Assembly (NCBI GenBank): GCA_003151275.1
Contig: PLXC01000159.1
Coordinates: 211,904 to 275,903, forward strand
DNA length: 64,000 nt
Source: Candidatus Melainabacteria bacterium
GTDB lineage: Bacteria > Cyanobacteriota > Vampirovibrionia > Obscuribacterales > Obscuribacteraceae
Direction of reading: 5' to 3'
Shown here: piece after piece, positions 36,199 through 44,527 of the stretch
How the letters are laid out: every line of letters starts with the position of its first letter
How positions within the stretch are numbered: position 1 is the first letter of the stretch
The notes under the pieces: model-generated
Database searches by the model: none
What the model saw: only the letters and a program-made list of their open reading frames with translations
What the model was told of the DNA's origin: nothing
Position numbers and translations under genes: made by a program

Positions 36199-36276
36199 AC
36201 ACCGCACATCTAAACACCGCACATCTAAACACCGCACATCTAAACACCGCACATCTAAACACCACACCATCTAAAC
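36199..36276. repeat. ~5 copies of a 15-bp tandem repeat
   Basis: The unit CTAAACACCGCACAT recurs about five times, the last copies slightly diverged. It lies between the convergent genes at 35785 and 36271 and touches the 3' end of the latter. No coding role is seen. Confidence 0.85.
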
Positions 36277-36843
36277 AGATCCACTCTTTTTGCTCAAGAT
36301 CTTGCTTAGATGGATGTCTTTCCAGTTGGTGTACGAACGGTAGTAATAAATTGCCACACCGACCGTAGTGCCATCGGCACCAACCATTGTATAGCAGAGA
36401 AAGTTGTCGTCTCCTGTAGCTGTGCCCGAGACTGCGCCCCAATCAAAGCACCACGCTTCCAGTCCTGACTGTTTGCCTTCAATTGGATCGGCCAACGTTC
36501 TTAGCGTTAAATCACAAATTTTCTCATAGAATGCTTGATCAAACTGGTATCGAGTGCGATCAAAAATTCCGGCTTGCCCAGAAATTATGCTTACAGAGTC
36601 TCCGAGCGATATTGTCCAATCAGACAACTCCGGCTCGGCGCCAGAAAAAATAGCAATCAACTTATAAGTATCGACACCGTCGTCTTCGACAAATGCGTGC
36701 CACACGCCTGCTGCGCAATTATCGAAGAATGCATGTCCGAGACCTTCCAGAGTTTTACTGCAAGGATCCGCAGCTGCTATCTTTCCATCAGAGACAGTAA
36801 AATTTCCGATGTGCAAGATTTTTTCAATCTTAGCCGGACACAT
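36271..36843 (-). CDS. DUF4241-like protein (tentative)
   Basis: 190 residues, ATG preceded by GGGAG at 9 bp. Segments such as GKIAAADPC, GVWHAFVEDDG and ISGQAGIFDRTRY resemble DUF4241 proteins (DP-C near the start, then SGQAGxFD), which lack known function. No signal peptide. A related small-domain alternative cannot be ruled out. It is followed downstream by the 15-bp tandem repeat, and upstream lies a MurF-like gene on the same strand (32-bp gap). Confidence 0.5.
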   Translation of the reverse strand: MCPAKIEKILHIGNFTVSDGKIAAADPCSKTLEGLGHAFFDNCAAGVWHAFVEDDGVDTYKLIAIFSGAEPELSDWTISLGDSVSIISGQAGIFDRTRYQFDQAFYEKICDLTLRTLADPIEGKQSGLEAWCFDWGAVSGTATGDDNFLCYTMVGADGTTVGVAIYYYRSYTNWKDIHLSKILSKKSGSV

Positions 36844-36874
36844 GAAGTTTGTCTCCCAAAACGAGATTAGTCCA

Positions 36875-37738
36875 CTAGTCCACTAGTCCACAGGCGGTTC
36901 GACCAGCCCAAATATCAGCATCTTCAGAATCGTCTTCCTCATTGAAGCAAACTTTCTTTCCGTAGAAATCGTCGCTTCGAATCAAAACATCCTGGCCGGT
37001 TGTAGCTATAAGCAAAGTGCACTTGCTTGGATCAAGCTCCGCGAACGACGCCCGCAGACCCTCAGTAAACTCCTGCTGTGAGCAAGACAGGCGAAAGTGA
37101 TCGAAACCATCTTTGGCAACAACCAGAACGTTTGGTTCAAGCGCGGAAAGAGAATTGCGGATGTGCTCAAGACTTGTCGGAGAAATTTCAACGATGACAA
37201 CCTCAGTTGAATCGTTCATATTGAGCACCGCATTCAGTACCGCGCCTGTCGATTCATTAGCCAACCGCCAATATTCTGTTCGGTGCTTTGTCTGTAAATC
37301 GTCATAACAGAACTTGCCTGCCGGGCATCGTTCTTCTGAGCGATTCACCATAACCACGATAACTTTTGGACCGACGCGCTGCCGCCACTTGCGGGCAAGT
37401 TTTGTCAGAGCTTCCAGGGGATCGGCCACAGCGAGCAATGGAAAGTTAGTACTGGCGATGGCGTAACCTGCGCGCTCCCCGACGATGCAACCGATCGCTC
37501 CTTCAGAAAAGGCATCGCCAAGAAAATCGTGTCCGTCATATTTGTTGCCTGGCAGAGCAATGAACCAGGCGCCTTCGGGCAAAGTTCTTGTATCGGTGTG
37601 TACCTCGGCAACTTCATCCCGCATCAATCCAGCGGCAAGTCTAGCCCCGGTTATGTCCATTATTTCTTCTGCAGAATAGAGCGCTGCCAACGACAAATCC
37701 TTTACTTTGGTGCACGAATGCGATAACGAGACTATCAT
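36875..37738 (-). CDS. MurF-like pseudoenzyme, degenerate ATP site and no C-terminal domain
   Basis: 287 residues. The N-terminal domain is clearly MurF-like (DTRTLPEGAWFIALPGNKYDGHDF, FSEGAIGCIVGERAG). The central Mur-ligase domain should carry a GxxGKT/S P-loop, but the aligned place reads VIVVMVNRSEERCPAGK, with no phosphate-binding loop. Degenerate central segments remain (TEVVIVEISPTSLEHIR). The protein stops where the C-terminal domain would begin; MurF is usually ~450 residues. It is thus unlikely to ligate D-Ala-D-Ala to the muropeptide. It may bind substrate or partners. The reading frame is uninterrupted, so it looks maintained rather than freshly broken. Confidence 0.7.
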   Translation of the reverse strand: MIVSLSHSCTKVKDLSLAALYSAEEIMDITGARLAAGLMRDEVAEVHTDTRTLPEGAWFIALPGNKYDGHDFLGDAFSEGAIGCIVGERAGYAIASTNFPLLAVADPLEALTKLARKWRQRVGPKVIVVMVNRSEERCPAGKFCYDDLQTKHRTEYWRLANESTGAVLNAVLNMNDSTEVVIVEISPTSLEHIRNSLSALEPNVLVVAKDGFDHFRLSCSQQEFTEGLRASFAELDPSKCTLLIATTGQDVLIRSDDFYGKKVCFNEEDDSEDADIWAGRTACGLVD

Positions 37739-37747
37739 TTTTCTCGA

Positions 37748-38125
37748 TTAGGTGCAGGACCACTCAAAAAGAATGTCAGGCTCGTGTTCCTCATTATCGG
37801 ATCCATCAGTCTGCTGCACGACCGTAAATCCATGTTTGATGTAAAAATTTTTCGCTGTTTCGTTGCGCTGGAATGCCCATAAATGTAGTGTTCTGCCCTG
37901 CCGCTTGGCTAATTCGAGCAATGAGCCGCCCAAACCTCGCCCAATAACTTCGGGCGCCAAATATAGGTGGCTCACGATCAATTCATTGAATGCGATAAAG
38001 CCCACGATGGATTGATCAAGTCTGTCGCAAGCCACATACACTTGATCATTTTCAAACACAACATCAGAGAAATATTGCGTATCAGTTTTTACGGCTCTTC
38101 TGATTTCGAAACTTGAATTACTCAT
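37748..38125 (-). CDS. GNAT-family N-acetyltransferase
   Basis: 125 residues from ATG 38125; a TTG at 38245 in frame would add 40 residues over the end of the next gene, so the ATG is preferred. The acetyl-CoA motif A is VSHLYLAPEVIGRGLGGSLL (R-G-L-G-G type), followed by GRTLHLWAFQRNETAKNFY and a C-terminal strand. Substrate unknown. No strong ribosome site precedes either start. It lies 10 bp upstream of the MurF-like gene on the same strand. Confidence 0.8.
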   Translation of the reverse strand: MSNSSFEIRRAVKTDTQYFSDVVFENDQVYVACDRLDQSIVGFIAFNELIVSHLYLAPEVIGRGLGGSLLELAKRQGRTLHLWAFQRNETAKNFYIKHGFTVVQQTDGSDNEEHEPDILFEWSCT

Positions 38126-38245
38126 GTGAAAGGGCGCGATGCCGTATATAACCACAGGCTCAGTTCGCGTTAGAAATAACGCCGTTTTTCTAACAACGGC
38201 GACCCTGATTTGGAAGAGTTCGAAAAGACCAGATCGTTGACGCAA

Positions 38246-38425
38246 TTACTTGCTGGAAACTAGTTCTTTTTCTTCTTCTTTAGTTGCAAATTTTTCAGCT
38301 TCAGCTACATTCAGCTTGCTGTCTGCTTTCTTACGATCGTTGAGAACCCGATTCAGCAAGCGGCTCGCATAATTATTAGCAAAACTGTTTCGCTGTATAG
38401 TTCCGGTAGAGTTGTCATTGGACAT
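38246..38425 (-). CDS. small charged protein of unknown function
   Basis: 59 residues from ATG 38425, with GGAGGG 9 bp upstream (an in-frame start 45 bp earlier has none). Polar, no Cys, Ala/Glu/Lys-rich C-terminus with the string AEKFATKEEEKEL. It lies immediately upstream of the acetyltransferase on the same strand. No family is recognised; the good ribosome site supports that it is real. Confidence 0.5.
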   Translation of the reverse strand: MSNDNSTGTIQRNSFANNYASRLLNRVLNDRKKADSKLNVAEAEKFATKEEEKELVSSK

Positions 38426-38645
38426 GGGTGGCAGCCCTCCGCTTGCAGATGTAAACGATTGCAAGCACAATTCTTATGCCCGAATTTGTCAGACACAAGC
38501 GCCATTTATGCTTCCCAACCGCATCAGGAAGATGGTAGTAGAACCGCCATCTGTTGGCAACCCCAAAACGTCCTGCTTAAGCGCAATTAACTGAAGAATG
38601 CCTTATGATACTCACTGACCGAAGCTTAGTTTCGAAGGCTTTTAC

Positions 38646-39695
38646 ATGGCAGATCAGCTCTCAACTGCAGATCCACATTGTTCTGACAAAGAAGGTGGCT
38701 TGCTCATTCCGTGCGATATCCCCGGTGCAGATGCCTGGGCGAAACGACGCCACTTACTGGATACTGCAGATCTAACAGTGGCGGAAATTGAGTGCCTCAT
38801 GGCTCTGGCTGTACGGTGCAAAACATTACACGAGACAACGCGGGCACCAATTTCGGTGCTCAACAATAAAATCGTCGCCAACCTATTCTATGAGAATTCA
38901 ACTCGCACACGCAGCAGTTTTGAATTAGCGGCAAAAAAGCTTGGCGCCTCTGTGCTCAATTTGGATATCAAATCTTCATCCATCACAAAGGGCGAAACTA
39001 TCGAGGACACCGCCTCGACTCTGGTTGCGATGGGTGTCAACGCCGTGATTCAAAGACATTCTTCTTCTGGAGCCGCCCATAAGTTAGCCAAAGCTTTAAA
39101 CGATGAAGTTCATGTCATTAACGCAGGCGATGGATGGAATGCTCACCCAACCCAAGCACTGCTGGATTTATTCAGCATGCTGGAGATTCGCCCCAGCATT
39201 GCCGGATGTAAGATTGCCATCATCGGCGATATCACTCACAGCCGCGTGGCCCGCTCCAACATTTCACTGTTGAAAAAACTTGGCGTCGATATTCATGTGG
39301 CAGGACCGCCCACCCTCATCCCCAAATACCTGGACACCCTAGGCGCCACGGTGCACTCAAGGTTGGAACCAGCAATCGAGAATGCAGACTTTATTATTGC
39401 CTTGCGTTTGCAAATCGAACGTCAGCAACAAGGTCTAATTCCAAGCATCGGTGAATTTCAAAGACTATATCGCATCGATCACACACGCCTCAAACTAGCC
39501 AAGCCCGGCGTGCATCTGTTGCATCCAGGGCCTGTTAATCGCGGCATAGAAATTACCGATGAACTTATGGATGACACCAATGTGTCACTGATTAGTCGAC
39601 AAGTGGCAAGCGGCATCGCGGTTCGCATGGCGTTGTTGTTTTTGTTACTCTCAGAACAAACTCCGCCCAAACAAAGGTTCTCGAACGTTGTCTAA
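38646..39695 (+). CDS. pyrB: aspartate carbamoyltransferase (catalytic)
   Basis: 349 residues with the PyrB motifs: NLFYENSTRTRSSFELAAKK (the STRTR carbamoyl-phosphate site), SITKGETIEDT, HSSSGAAHKLA, INAGDGWNAHPTQALLDLF (HPTQ), and the C-terminal HPGPVNRGIEI. It makes carbamoyl-aspartate from aspartate and carbamoyl phosphate, the first committed pyrimidine step. The N-terminal ~35 residues are an extension. The ATG has AAGG about 8 bp upstream. It overlaps pyrC by 8 bp, an operon with translational coupling. No regulatory subunit gene (pyrI) follows. Confidence 0.95.
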   Translation: MADQLSTADPHCSDKEGGLLIPCDIPGADAWAKRRHLLDTADLTVAEIECLMALAVRCKTLHETTRAPISVLNNKIVANLFYENSTRTRSSFELAAKKLGASVLNLDIKSSSITKGETIEDTASTLVAMGVNAVIQRHSSSGAAHKLAKALNDEVHVINAGDGWNAHPTQALLDLFSMLEIRPSIAGCKIAIIGDITHSRVARSNISLLKKLGVDIHVAGPPTLIPKYLDTLGATVHSRLEPAIENADFIIALRLQIERQQQGLIPSIGEFQRLYRIDHTRLKLAKPGVHLLHPGPVNRGIEITDELMDDTNVSLISRQVASGIAVRMALLFLLLSEQTPPKQRFSNVV

Positions 39696-41007
39696 ATCAT
39701 TGCTGATCAAAAACGGTCTACTTATAGATGGTACGAAAAAACATCGTCTGGATGTTCGCATCGAATCCGGAGTCGTCGCAGATTTAGCAGAACACCTCGA
39801 AAGCGGCAACGATGAAGAGCAAATCGATGCCACAGGGTTGTGGCTGACACCGGGATTCATCGATTTGCATACACACCTGCGCGATTTAGGACAATCAAAC
39901 AAAGAGGATATATTTACGGGTACCCTTTCGGCGGCGTGCGGTGGTTACACAACCGTTGTAGCGATGGCGAACACAGATCCTCCTACGGACAATGTGCTAG
40001 TGATGTCCCGAATCAAGCAATTGATTGCTGAGCGAGCGTGCATCGAAGTTCTGCCGGTCGCTTGCGTTACGAAAGGAATGGCCGGAAACGAACTAACCGA
40101 GATGGTTGCTTTAGCAGATATGGGAGTGGTCGCCTTTTCAGACGATGGACTACCTGTTACGAACTTAGCCGTACTGCGCCGCGCTCTTGAGTATGCGGAG
40201 CTCGCTGAACGATTCATCATCAGCCACGCCGAAGATAGAGATTTAGCGGCTGGAGGCTGCATCAATGAATCTCCAGCGGCGACCAGACTAGGACTTCCTT
40301 CGATCACGCCCGCAGCTGAATCTGCATGCATCGCCAGAGAAATCGAAGTGGTGCGTCAAACTGGCGGGCGGCTCCATTTTGCCCACGTCTCTACTGCCGC
40401 TTCCGTCGCTTTGATTCGTCATGCGAAGGCTAGTAAGCTACGCGTGACCGCGGATGTTACCCCGCATCACCTCGTGCTTTCGGATGAGGACATAAAGGAC
40501 TTCGATACGTCCTTTAAAATGAATCCCCCCTTGCGCTCGAAAGCCGATCAAGAAGAATGTGTGAAGGGCTTGAAAGATGGAACACTTGATGCCATCGCCA
40601 CCGATCACGCCCCGCACAGTCGCTCCGACAAAGCAAAGACTTTCGACGATGCACCCTTTGGGGTAATCGGCTTAGAGACTGCCTTTTCATTAGTTTACGA
40701 ACGCCTGGTTTTATCAGGAGAGATTTCAGAACACGATCTTTTCACCCTGATGATGTCAAACCCAGCCAAGATATTGGCTCGCAAAGGCAGCGTAGAAAAG
40801 GGCGACGCTGCCACTTTCGCGCTGCTCCAGCCAAAATTGTCCTGGATATATAGAACCAAAGAAGGTTTCTCTAAAAGCATCAATTCTCCGTTCAACGAAA
40901 GAAGAATGACTGGAAAAAACTTGCTCACGATCTATCAAGGACAAACTGTCTATCGCGACGAGCAACATCTGCCGAAGCTTACTGTTAGCAAATCGACATC
41001 ACTCTAA
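39688..41007 (+). CDS. pyrC: dihydroorotase
   Basis: 439 residues from TTG 39688, with AAGG 9 bp upstream and overlapping the pyrB stop by 8 bp. Metal ligands are in place: GFIDLHTHLRDLGQSNKEDI (HxH), ACGGYTTVVAMANTDPPTDN, ISHAEDRDLA, RLHFAHVSTAAS and the DHAPHSRSDKAK motif. It closes carbamoyl-aspartate to dihydroorotate, the step after PyrB, in the cytosol. The zinc-bridging Lys position is not obvious in the usual place, so the metal site may differ from the classic carboxylated-Lys type. Full length. Confidence 0.93.
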   Translation: MSKSLLIKNGLLIDGTKKHRLDVRIESGVVADLAEHLESGNDEEQIDATGLWLTPGFIDLHTHLRDLGQSNKEDIFTGTLSAACGGYTTVVAMANTDPPTDNVLVMSRIKQLIAERACIEVLPVACVTKGMAGNELTEMVALADMGVVAFSDDGLPVTNLAVLRRALEYAELAERFIISHAEDRDLAAGGCINESPAATRLGLPSITPAAESACIAREIEVVRQTGGRLHFAHVSTAASVALIRHAKASKLRVTADVTPHHLVLSDEDIKDFDTSFKMNPPLRSKADQEECVKGLKDGTLDAIATDHAPHSRSDKAKTFDDAPFGVIGLETAFSLVYERLVLSGEISEHDLFTLMMSNPAKILARKGSVEKGDAATFALLQPKLSWIYRTKEGFSKSINSPFNERRMTGKNLLTIYQGQTVYRDEQHLPKLTVSKSTSL

Positions 41008-41021
41008 ACCAAGTTACGACA

Positions 41022-41492
41022 ATGAACGGCAACGCTATTTTAAAGAGCTTGTGGAGAAAAACCAGTAAATACAGATTCATCTTAGTCATGAGTGCTGTAG
41101 CGGTGATCGCACTGAGAATGCCGCTGCAGACCTACATGACACTGGGCCGATATCAGCATATCGGCATCGCCATTTTTTTATTCGGGATGGGTTACGTCAT
41201 GCAACTTATTTGGTCATGGCGTAATTATTCAAAGTGGGCGAGGATCAGCAATTGCGCGACCTGCGCCTTCTTTTGCTCAGTGGGTATGTTCTTCTACGCC
41301 AACTCCTGGCTGGATACGAGCATTGCTGCACCAACTGAGGAAAAGATGACGCTCAGGAGTCTTTTTCTAGCCATTTATCTCTTTCTTGCAGTTGTAGTTG
41401 CTGCAATTTGGCTGAAGTGGATTCACGAGGATGGAAAAGCTGTCGCCGTGCAGATCTCCGAGCACGAGCAAAACGAAAGCGCGAAAAAATAG
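41022..41492 (+). CDS. small polytopic membrane protein of unknown function
   Basis: 156 residues with about four hydrophobic segments (FILVMSAVAVIALRMPLQTY, HIGIAIFLFGMGYVMQLIW, FFCSVGMFFYANSW, LFLAIYLFLAVVVAAIWLKW) and a charged C-terminus. No family is recognised. It starts 14 bp after pyrC and may be co-transcribed; the following kinase-like gene also runs on without a gap. Confidence 0.6.
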   Translation: MNGNAILKSLWRKTSKYRFILVMSAVAVIALRMPLQTYMTLGRYQHIGIAIFLFGMGYVMQLIWSWRNYSKWARISNCATCAFFCSVGMFFYANSWLDTSIAAPTEEKMTLRSLFLAIYLFLAVVVAAIWLKWIHEDGKAVAVQISEHEQNESAKK

Positions 41493-41523
41493 TGCAGTAC
41501 CAATACAACAATCGAGGCAACAG

Positions 41524-42018
41524 TTGAAGCGGCTTATATTACTAGTAGGAATACCGGGCGCTGGTAAAAGCACCCTTGCAAAGAAAATAATCGAGAAAGG
41601 TTTCCATTGTTTGAGTGCTGACCCCATTCGCGAAGAGTTGTATGGAGACGCAGCCGAGCAAGGCGATAAGGAACAGGTCTTTAAAATCTTTTTTGAACGA
41701 TTCGATGATGCTCTAGCTAAAGAATTGGACATCATCATCGACAACACCAACCTCAATCCGCGACAAAGAAAACCAATTTTAGAAAAGGCACAGGCGGCCG
41801 GCTATACCGACATTCAACTATGGTTGTTAGATGTACCGCTGGATGTGTGCTTAAAGAGAAACGCGAGCCGTCCCAGAGTTGTTCCTGACGATATAGTGGC
41901 AAACATGTTTATGGAGCTGAACAGGTCTGGCAGACCTCAAAGAACCGAGGGCAAGCTCGTTTTGATCCGACCAGGAAACGACGAGAACGACTTCCGATTT
42001 TTCTTTCCGCAATCTTAG
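41524..42018 (+). CDS. P-loop ATP-binding kinase-like protein (AAA_33 type)
   Basis: 164 residues from TTG 41524, chosen because GAGG lies about 6 bp upstream and the protein then begins KRLILLVGIPGAGKST, a Walker A (GIPGAGKST) at the very N-terminus. A Walker B-like strand is ELDIIIDNTNLNPRQRK. The fold resembles the polynucleotide-kinase/zeta-toxin type of small ATPases (LSADPIREELYGD lid). It probably phosphorylates a nucleic-acid or small-molecule end, but the substrate is unknown. Confidence 0.7.
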   Translation: MKRLILLVGIPGAGKSTLAKKIIEKGFHCLSADPIREELYGDAAEQGDKEQVFKIFFERFDDALAKELDIIIDNTNLNPRQRKPILEKAQAAGYTDIQLWLLDVPLDVCLKRNASRPRVVPDDIVANMFMELNRSGRPQRTEGKLVLIRPGNDENDFRFFFPQS

Positions 42019-42130
42019 TGCTGCTGATTTTACCGCGGTGATCCTCTTGGCGGAATCCAAACTCCACCAGATGCAAACCGGCGTCACACAAAGGCGGACT
42101 ACTCAGCGTTACGCGGGCCCTAGTCAGAAA

Positions 42131-42688
42131 TCAGAAACCTGAATTGTCATAACTCTCGTCAGTATTTTCCAAAAGGTTTTTCACGGCGTAGACCCTTGCC
42201 ACAGGTGCTAGAGTTTCAGTACCAGATAAGCTAAATTCGCTGCCTTTGACAAACTCATCGCCGCCCCATGCAGCGGGCAAGACACTGCCATGTCCAGTGG
42301 TCAACCCTTTACTGCGGTCACCCGTGATGCCCCTTTCGATGCGATGGTCAGGAGTGAATCCAGGCTCGCCAAATGGAGGTAGTCCAACAGTGCCTTCGTC
42401 ACCATATATGGCATCAGCGTCGCCTTTGGCTTGACGCACAAAACTGTCAAGCGTAGTTTCAGGCAGCCCATTCCGTCTATGTTCCCCGCCAAAGACGCCA
42501 GCCAGCTGGCATTGTCCAATCGACTTCTGCTCGGGTCGACCTCTTAATGCCACACGAGAAATACCGAGGTCTCGAGCTTGCATGCCTGTGCGACGAGTAG
42601 TATTGCCGTAGACACCGGGACTAGCTGCGAAAGTTGGATCGCAGTAGAACACGCACCAGGTTAGCGAAATCAATATCAAAAGATGCAT
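42131..42688 (-). CDS. exported protein of unknown function
   Basis: 185 residues, ATG preceded by GGAGAA at 9 bp. A signal peptide (LILISLTWCVFYCDPTFAAS) is clear. The mature part has no recognised domain: many Gly/Arg and a GTVGLPPFGEPGF, ERGITGDRSKGLTTGHG-type low-order segment. Function unknown. It stands alone on the minus strand, convergent with the kinase-like gene. Confidence 0.6.
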   Translation of the reverse strand: MHLLILISLTWCVFYCDPTFAASPGVYGNTTRRTGMQARDLGISRVALRGRPEQKSIGQCQLAGVFGGEHRRNGLPETTLDSFVRQAKGDADAIYGDEGTVGLPPFGEPGFTPDHRIERGITGDRSKGLTTGHGSVLPAAWGGDEFVKGSEFSLSGTETLAPVARVYAVKNLLENTDESYDNSGF

Positions 42689-42925
42689 AGTAAATCTTCT
42701 CCGAGTCGAGACTCAGAACCTACAGTGCAATTTTGAGAAATTTTTGAGGAGCTAAAAGCTCTTCAACTTCAATTAAAAGAGCAGCCGCGCCTTACTCCTC
42801 TGCTCTTACTTCGTATCGCTCCACAGAGCTTGCCGATTAGACTTTATACTAATCTTTATAGTATTAGAGTTAAAAAAGAAAGGCTAACACCACAGATGGT
42901 GCAACCTTCCTAAATCAGGCAAAAA

Positions 42926-42970
42926 AATTGGAGACCAAACGCAGGCGGATTTGCTCTGCGTTTGGTTCCA
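42926..42970 (-). terminator. rho-independent terminator of the GH1 gene
   Basis: Arms ACCAAACGCAG (42934-42944) and CTGCGTTTGGT (42956-42966) form a perfect 11-bp stem around GCGGATTTGCT. On the minus strand the stem is followed by CTCCAATTTTTTTG. It lies about 35 bp past the stop of the beta-glucosidase gene. Confidence 0.8.
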
Positions 42971-43000
42971 TATCCGGTTACTCCTATTGGGGAGTTTGGT

Positions 43001-44395
43001 TTACCGTCGTTTGCCCGATTTTCGCGAGCCGCGGACGTTGAACTTGATCATGTCGCGAAACCAGAGACCACTGTCCTTGATGGTCCGCACCAGTGTGTTG
43101 CGGTCGACATGAACAATACCGAAGGTCATCTTGAAGCCAAGCGACCATTCGAGATTGTCCATCAAGCTCCAAGCGAAGTAGCCGGCAACGTTGACACCCG
43201 CGGCGACTGCGGATTCCAGAGCGCTGAGATGATCGTGAATGTAGGCCATACGACCGACATCACGCACCCGACCTTTGGCAAACGTATCATCGAGCGCCGC
43301 ACCGTTTTCGGTAATGAAGATCGGCGGCAGACGATACTCCTCGTTCATGCTAACCAGCATCCGCGTCAGCGCTGGTGCATGAATTTCCCAGCCCATCAGG
43401 GTTTTCTGGGCACCCGGCATGTCGATGATGCCGCCGTTCTCGTCAACCACGTGGCGCAAATACCAGTTCACACCGAGGTAATCGATGCGCTGAGAGATGA
43501 TCGCCATGTCGCCGGGATGGATGACTGCACCAGTGGCAGCCATTTCCTCCAGCACCACATCCGGATAACGAGCCTTGAAGATCGCCTCCAGATAGATGGC
43601 ATAGTTCTTCAACCAGTGCCGCCGAGCTGCATTCACCGATGCCGGATTGGCAGCGTCCTTGGCTTCTGCGGGCACCAGATTCAGGGTCACACCGATTTTG
43701 AAGTCGGGGTTGATCGAGCGCAACGCCTGAGTAGCCAACCCATGCGCCAGCATGAGATTGTGAGCGACCTTGACGCGCAAGTTGGGGTCGCTGAGACCCG
43801 GAGCGAGCCCGTCCCCGATGTAGCCGGCGACGATCACTTCAGGCTCATTGAGCGTGCCGAAATACTTGACGCGGTCGCCGAGGCGATGCGCAATCAACGC
43901 CGCGAAGTCAGCAAAGGCATATGCCGTATCGCGATTCAGCCAGCCGCCTTCGTCTTCGAGAGCCTGAGGCAGGTCCCAATGGTAGAGCGTGACGTACGGC
44001 TCGATGCCGTTGCGCAGCAGCTCATCCACCAGGCGACTGTAGAATTCAAGCCCTTGCTCGTTGACTTTGCCCTTGCCCAAAGGCAAAACGCGCGACCACG
44101 AGATCGAGAAGCGATAGGCTTTCAGGTTCATGCTCTTCATCATCCGCACGTCTTCTTCCATGCGGTTGTAATGGTCGCAAGCGACCGCGCCGTGATCGAG
44201 ATGCGGGCGTGTTTCGAAGTAGCGCTCCCAGATCGAGGCGCCGCGCCCGGTATCTTCTCCAACACCGCCTTCAATCTGGTACGCCGACGTCGAGGCACCA
44301 AATACGAAGTCAGGGGCAAAAGCGTACTTGTGAATCGGAACGGGGCTGTCCTTGGCTTTCCAGCGGGCAGACCGGTCGTAGTTTGCTTTAGACAT
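43001..44395 (-). CDS. GH1 beta-glucosidase
   Basis: 464 residues from ATG 44395 (AGGAG about 6 bp upstream; a longer in-frame reading exists). GH1 landmarks are present: FVFGASTSAYQIEGG near the start, the acid/base Glu174 in TLNEPE, and nucleophile Glu353 in IFITENGAALDD. It hydrolyses terminal beta-linked glucose. No signal peptide, so it is cytosolic. It is the second gene of an operon with the GH144-like glucanase, separated by about 130 bp. Higher GC than the flanking genes is visible here, suggesting acquisition. Confidence 0.93.
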   Translation of the reverse strand: MSKANYDRSARWKAKDSPVPIHKYAFAPDFVFGASTSAYQIEGGVGEDTGRGASIWERYFETRPHLDHGAVACDHYNRMEEDVRMMKSMNLKAYRFSISWSRVLPLGKGKVNEQGLEFYSRLVDELLRNGIEPYVTLYHWDLPQALEDEGGWLNRDTAYAFADFAALIAHRLGDRVKYFGTLNEPEVIVAGYIGDGLAPGLSDPNLRVKVAHNLMLAHGLATQALRSINPDFKIGVTLNLVPAEAKDAANPASVNAARRHWLKNYAIYLEAIFKARYPDVVLEEMAATGAVIHPGDMAIISQRIDYLGVNWYLRHVVDENGGIIDMPGAQKTLMGWEIHAPALTRMLVSMNEEYRLPPIFITENGAALDDTFAKGRVRDVGRMAYIHDHLSALESAVAAGVNVAGYFAWSLMDNLEWSLGFKMTFGIVHVDRNTLVRTIKDSGLWFRDMIKFNVRGSRKSGKRR

Positions 44396-44527
44396 TTGAG
44401 TTCTCCTGTATCCCGATGTGGGAATGAATGCCAAAGGGCGCAGGCGCACGGAATCATGCGCCTACGCTTCCTGGCCTCTGTTGAAAATCACTGACCTTGC
44501 TTGATAGGCGAGGAGGTTCGGTGCTGC

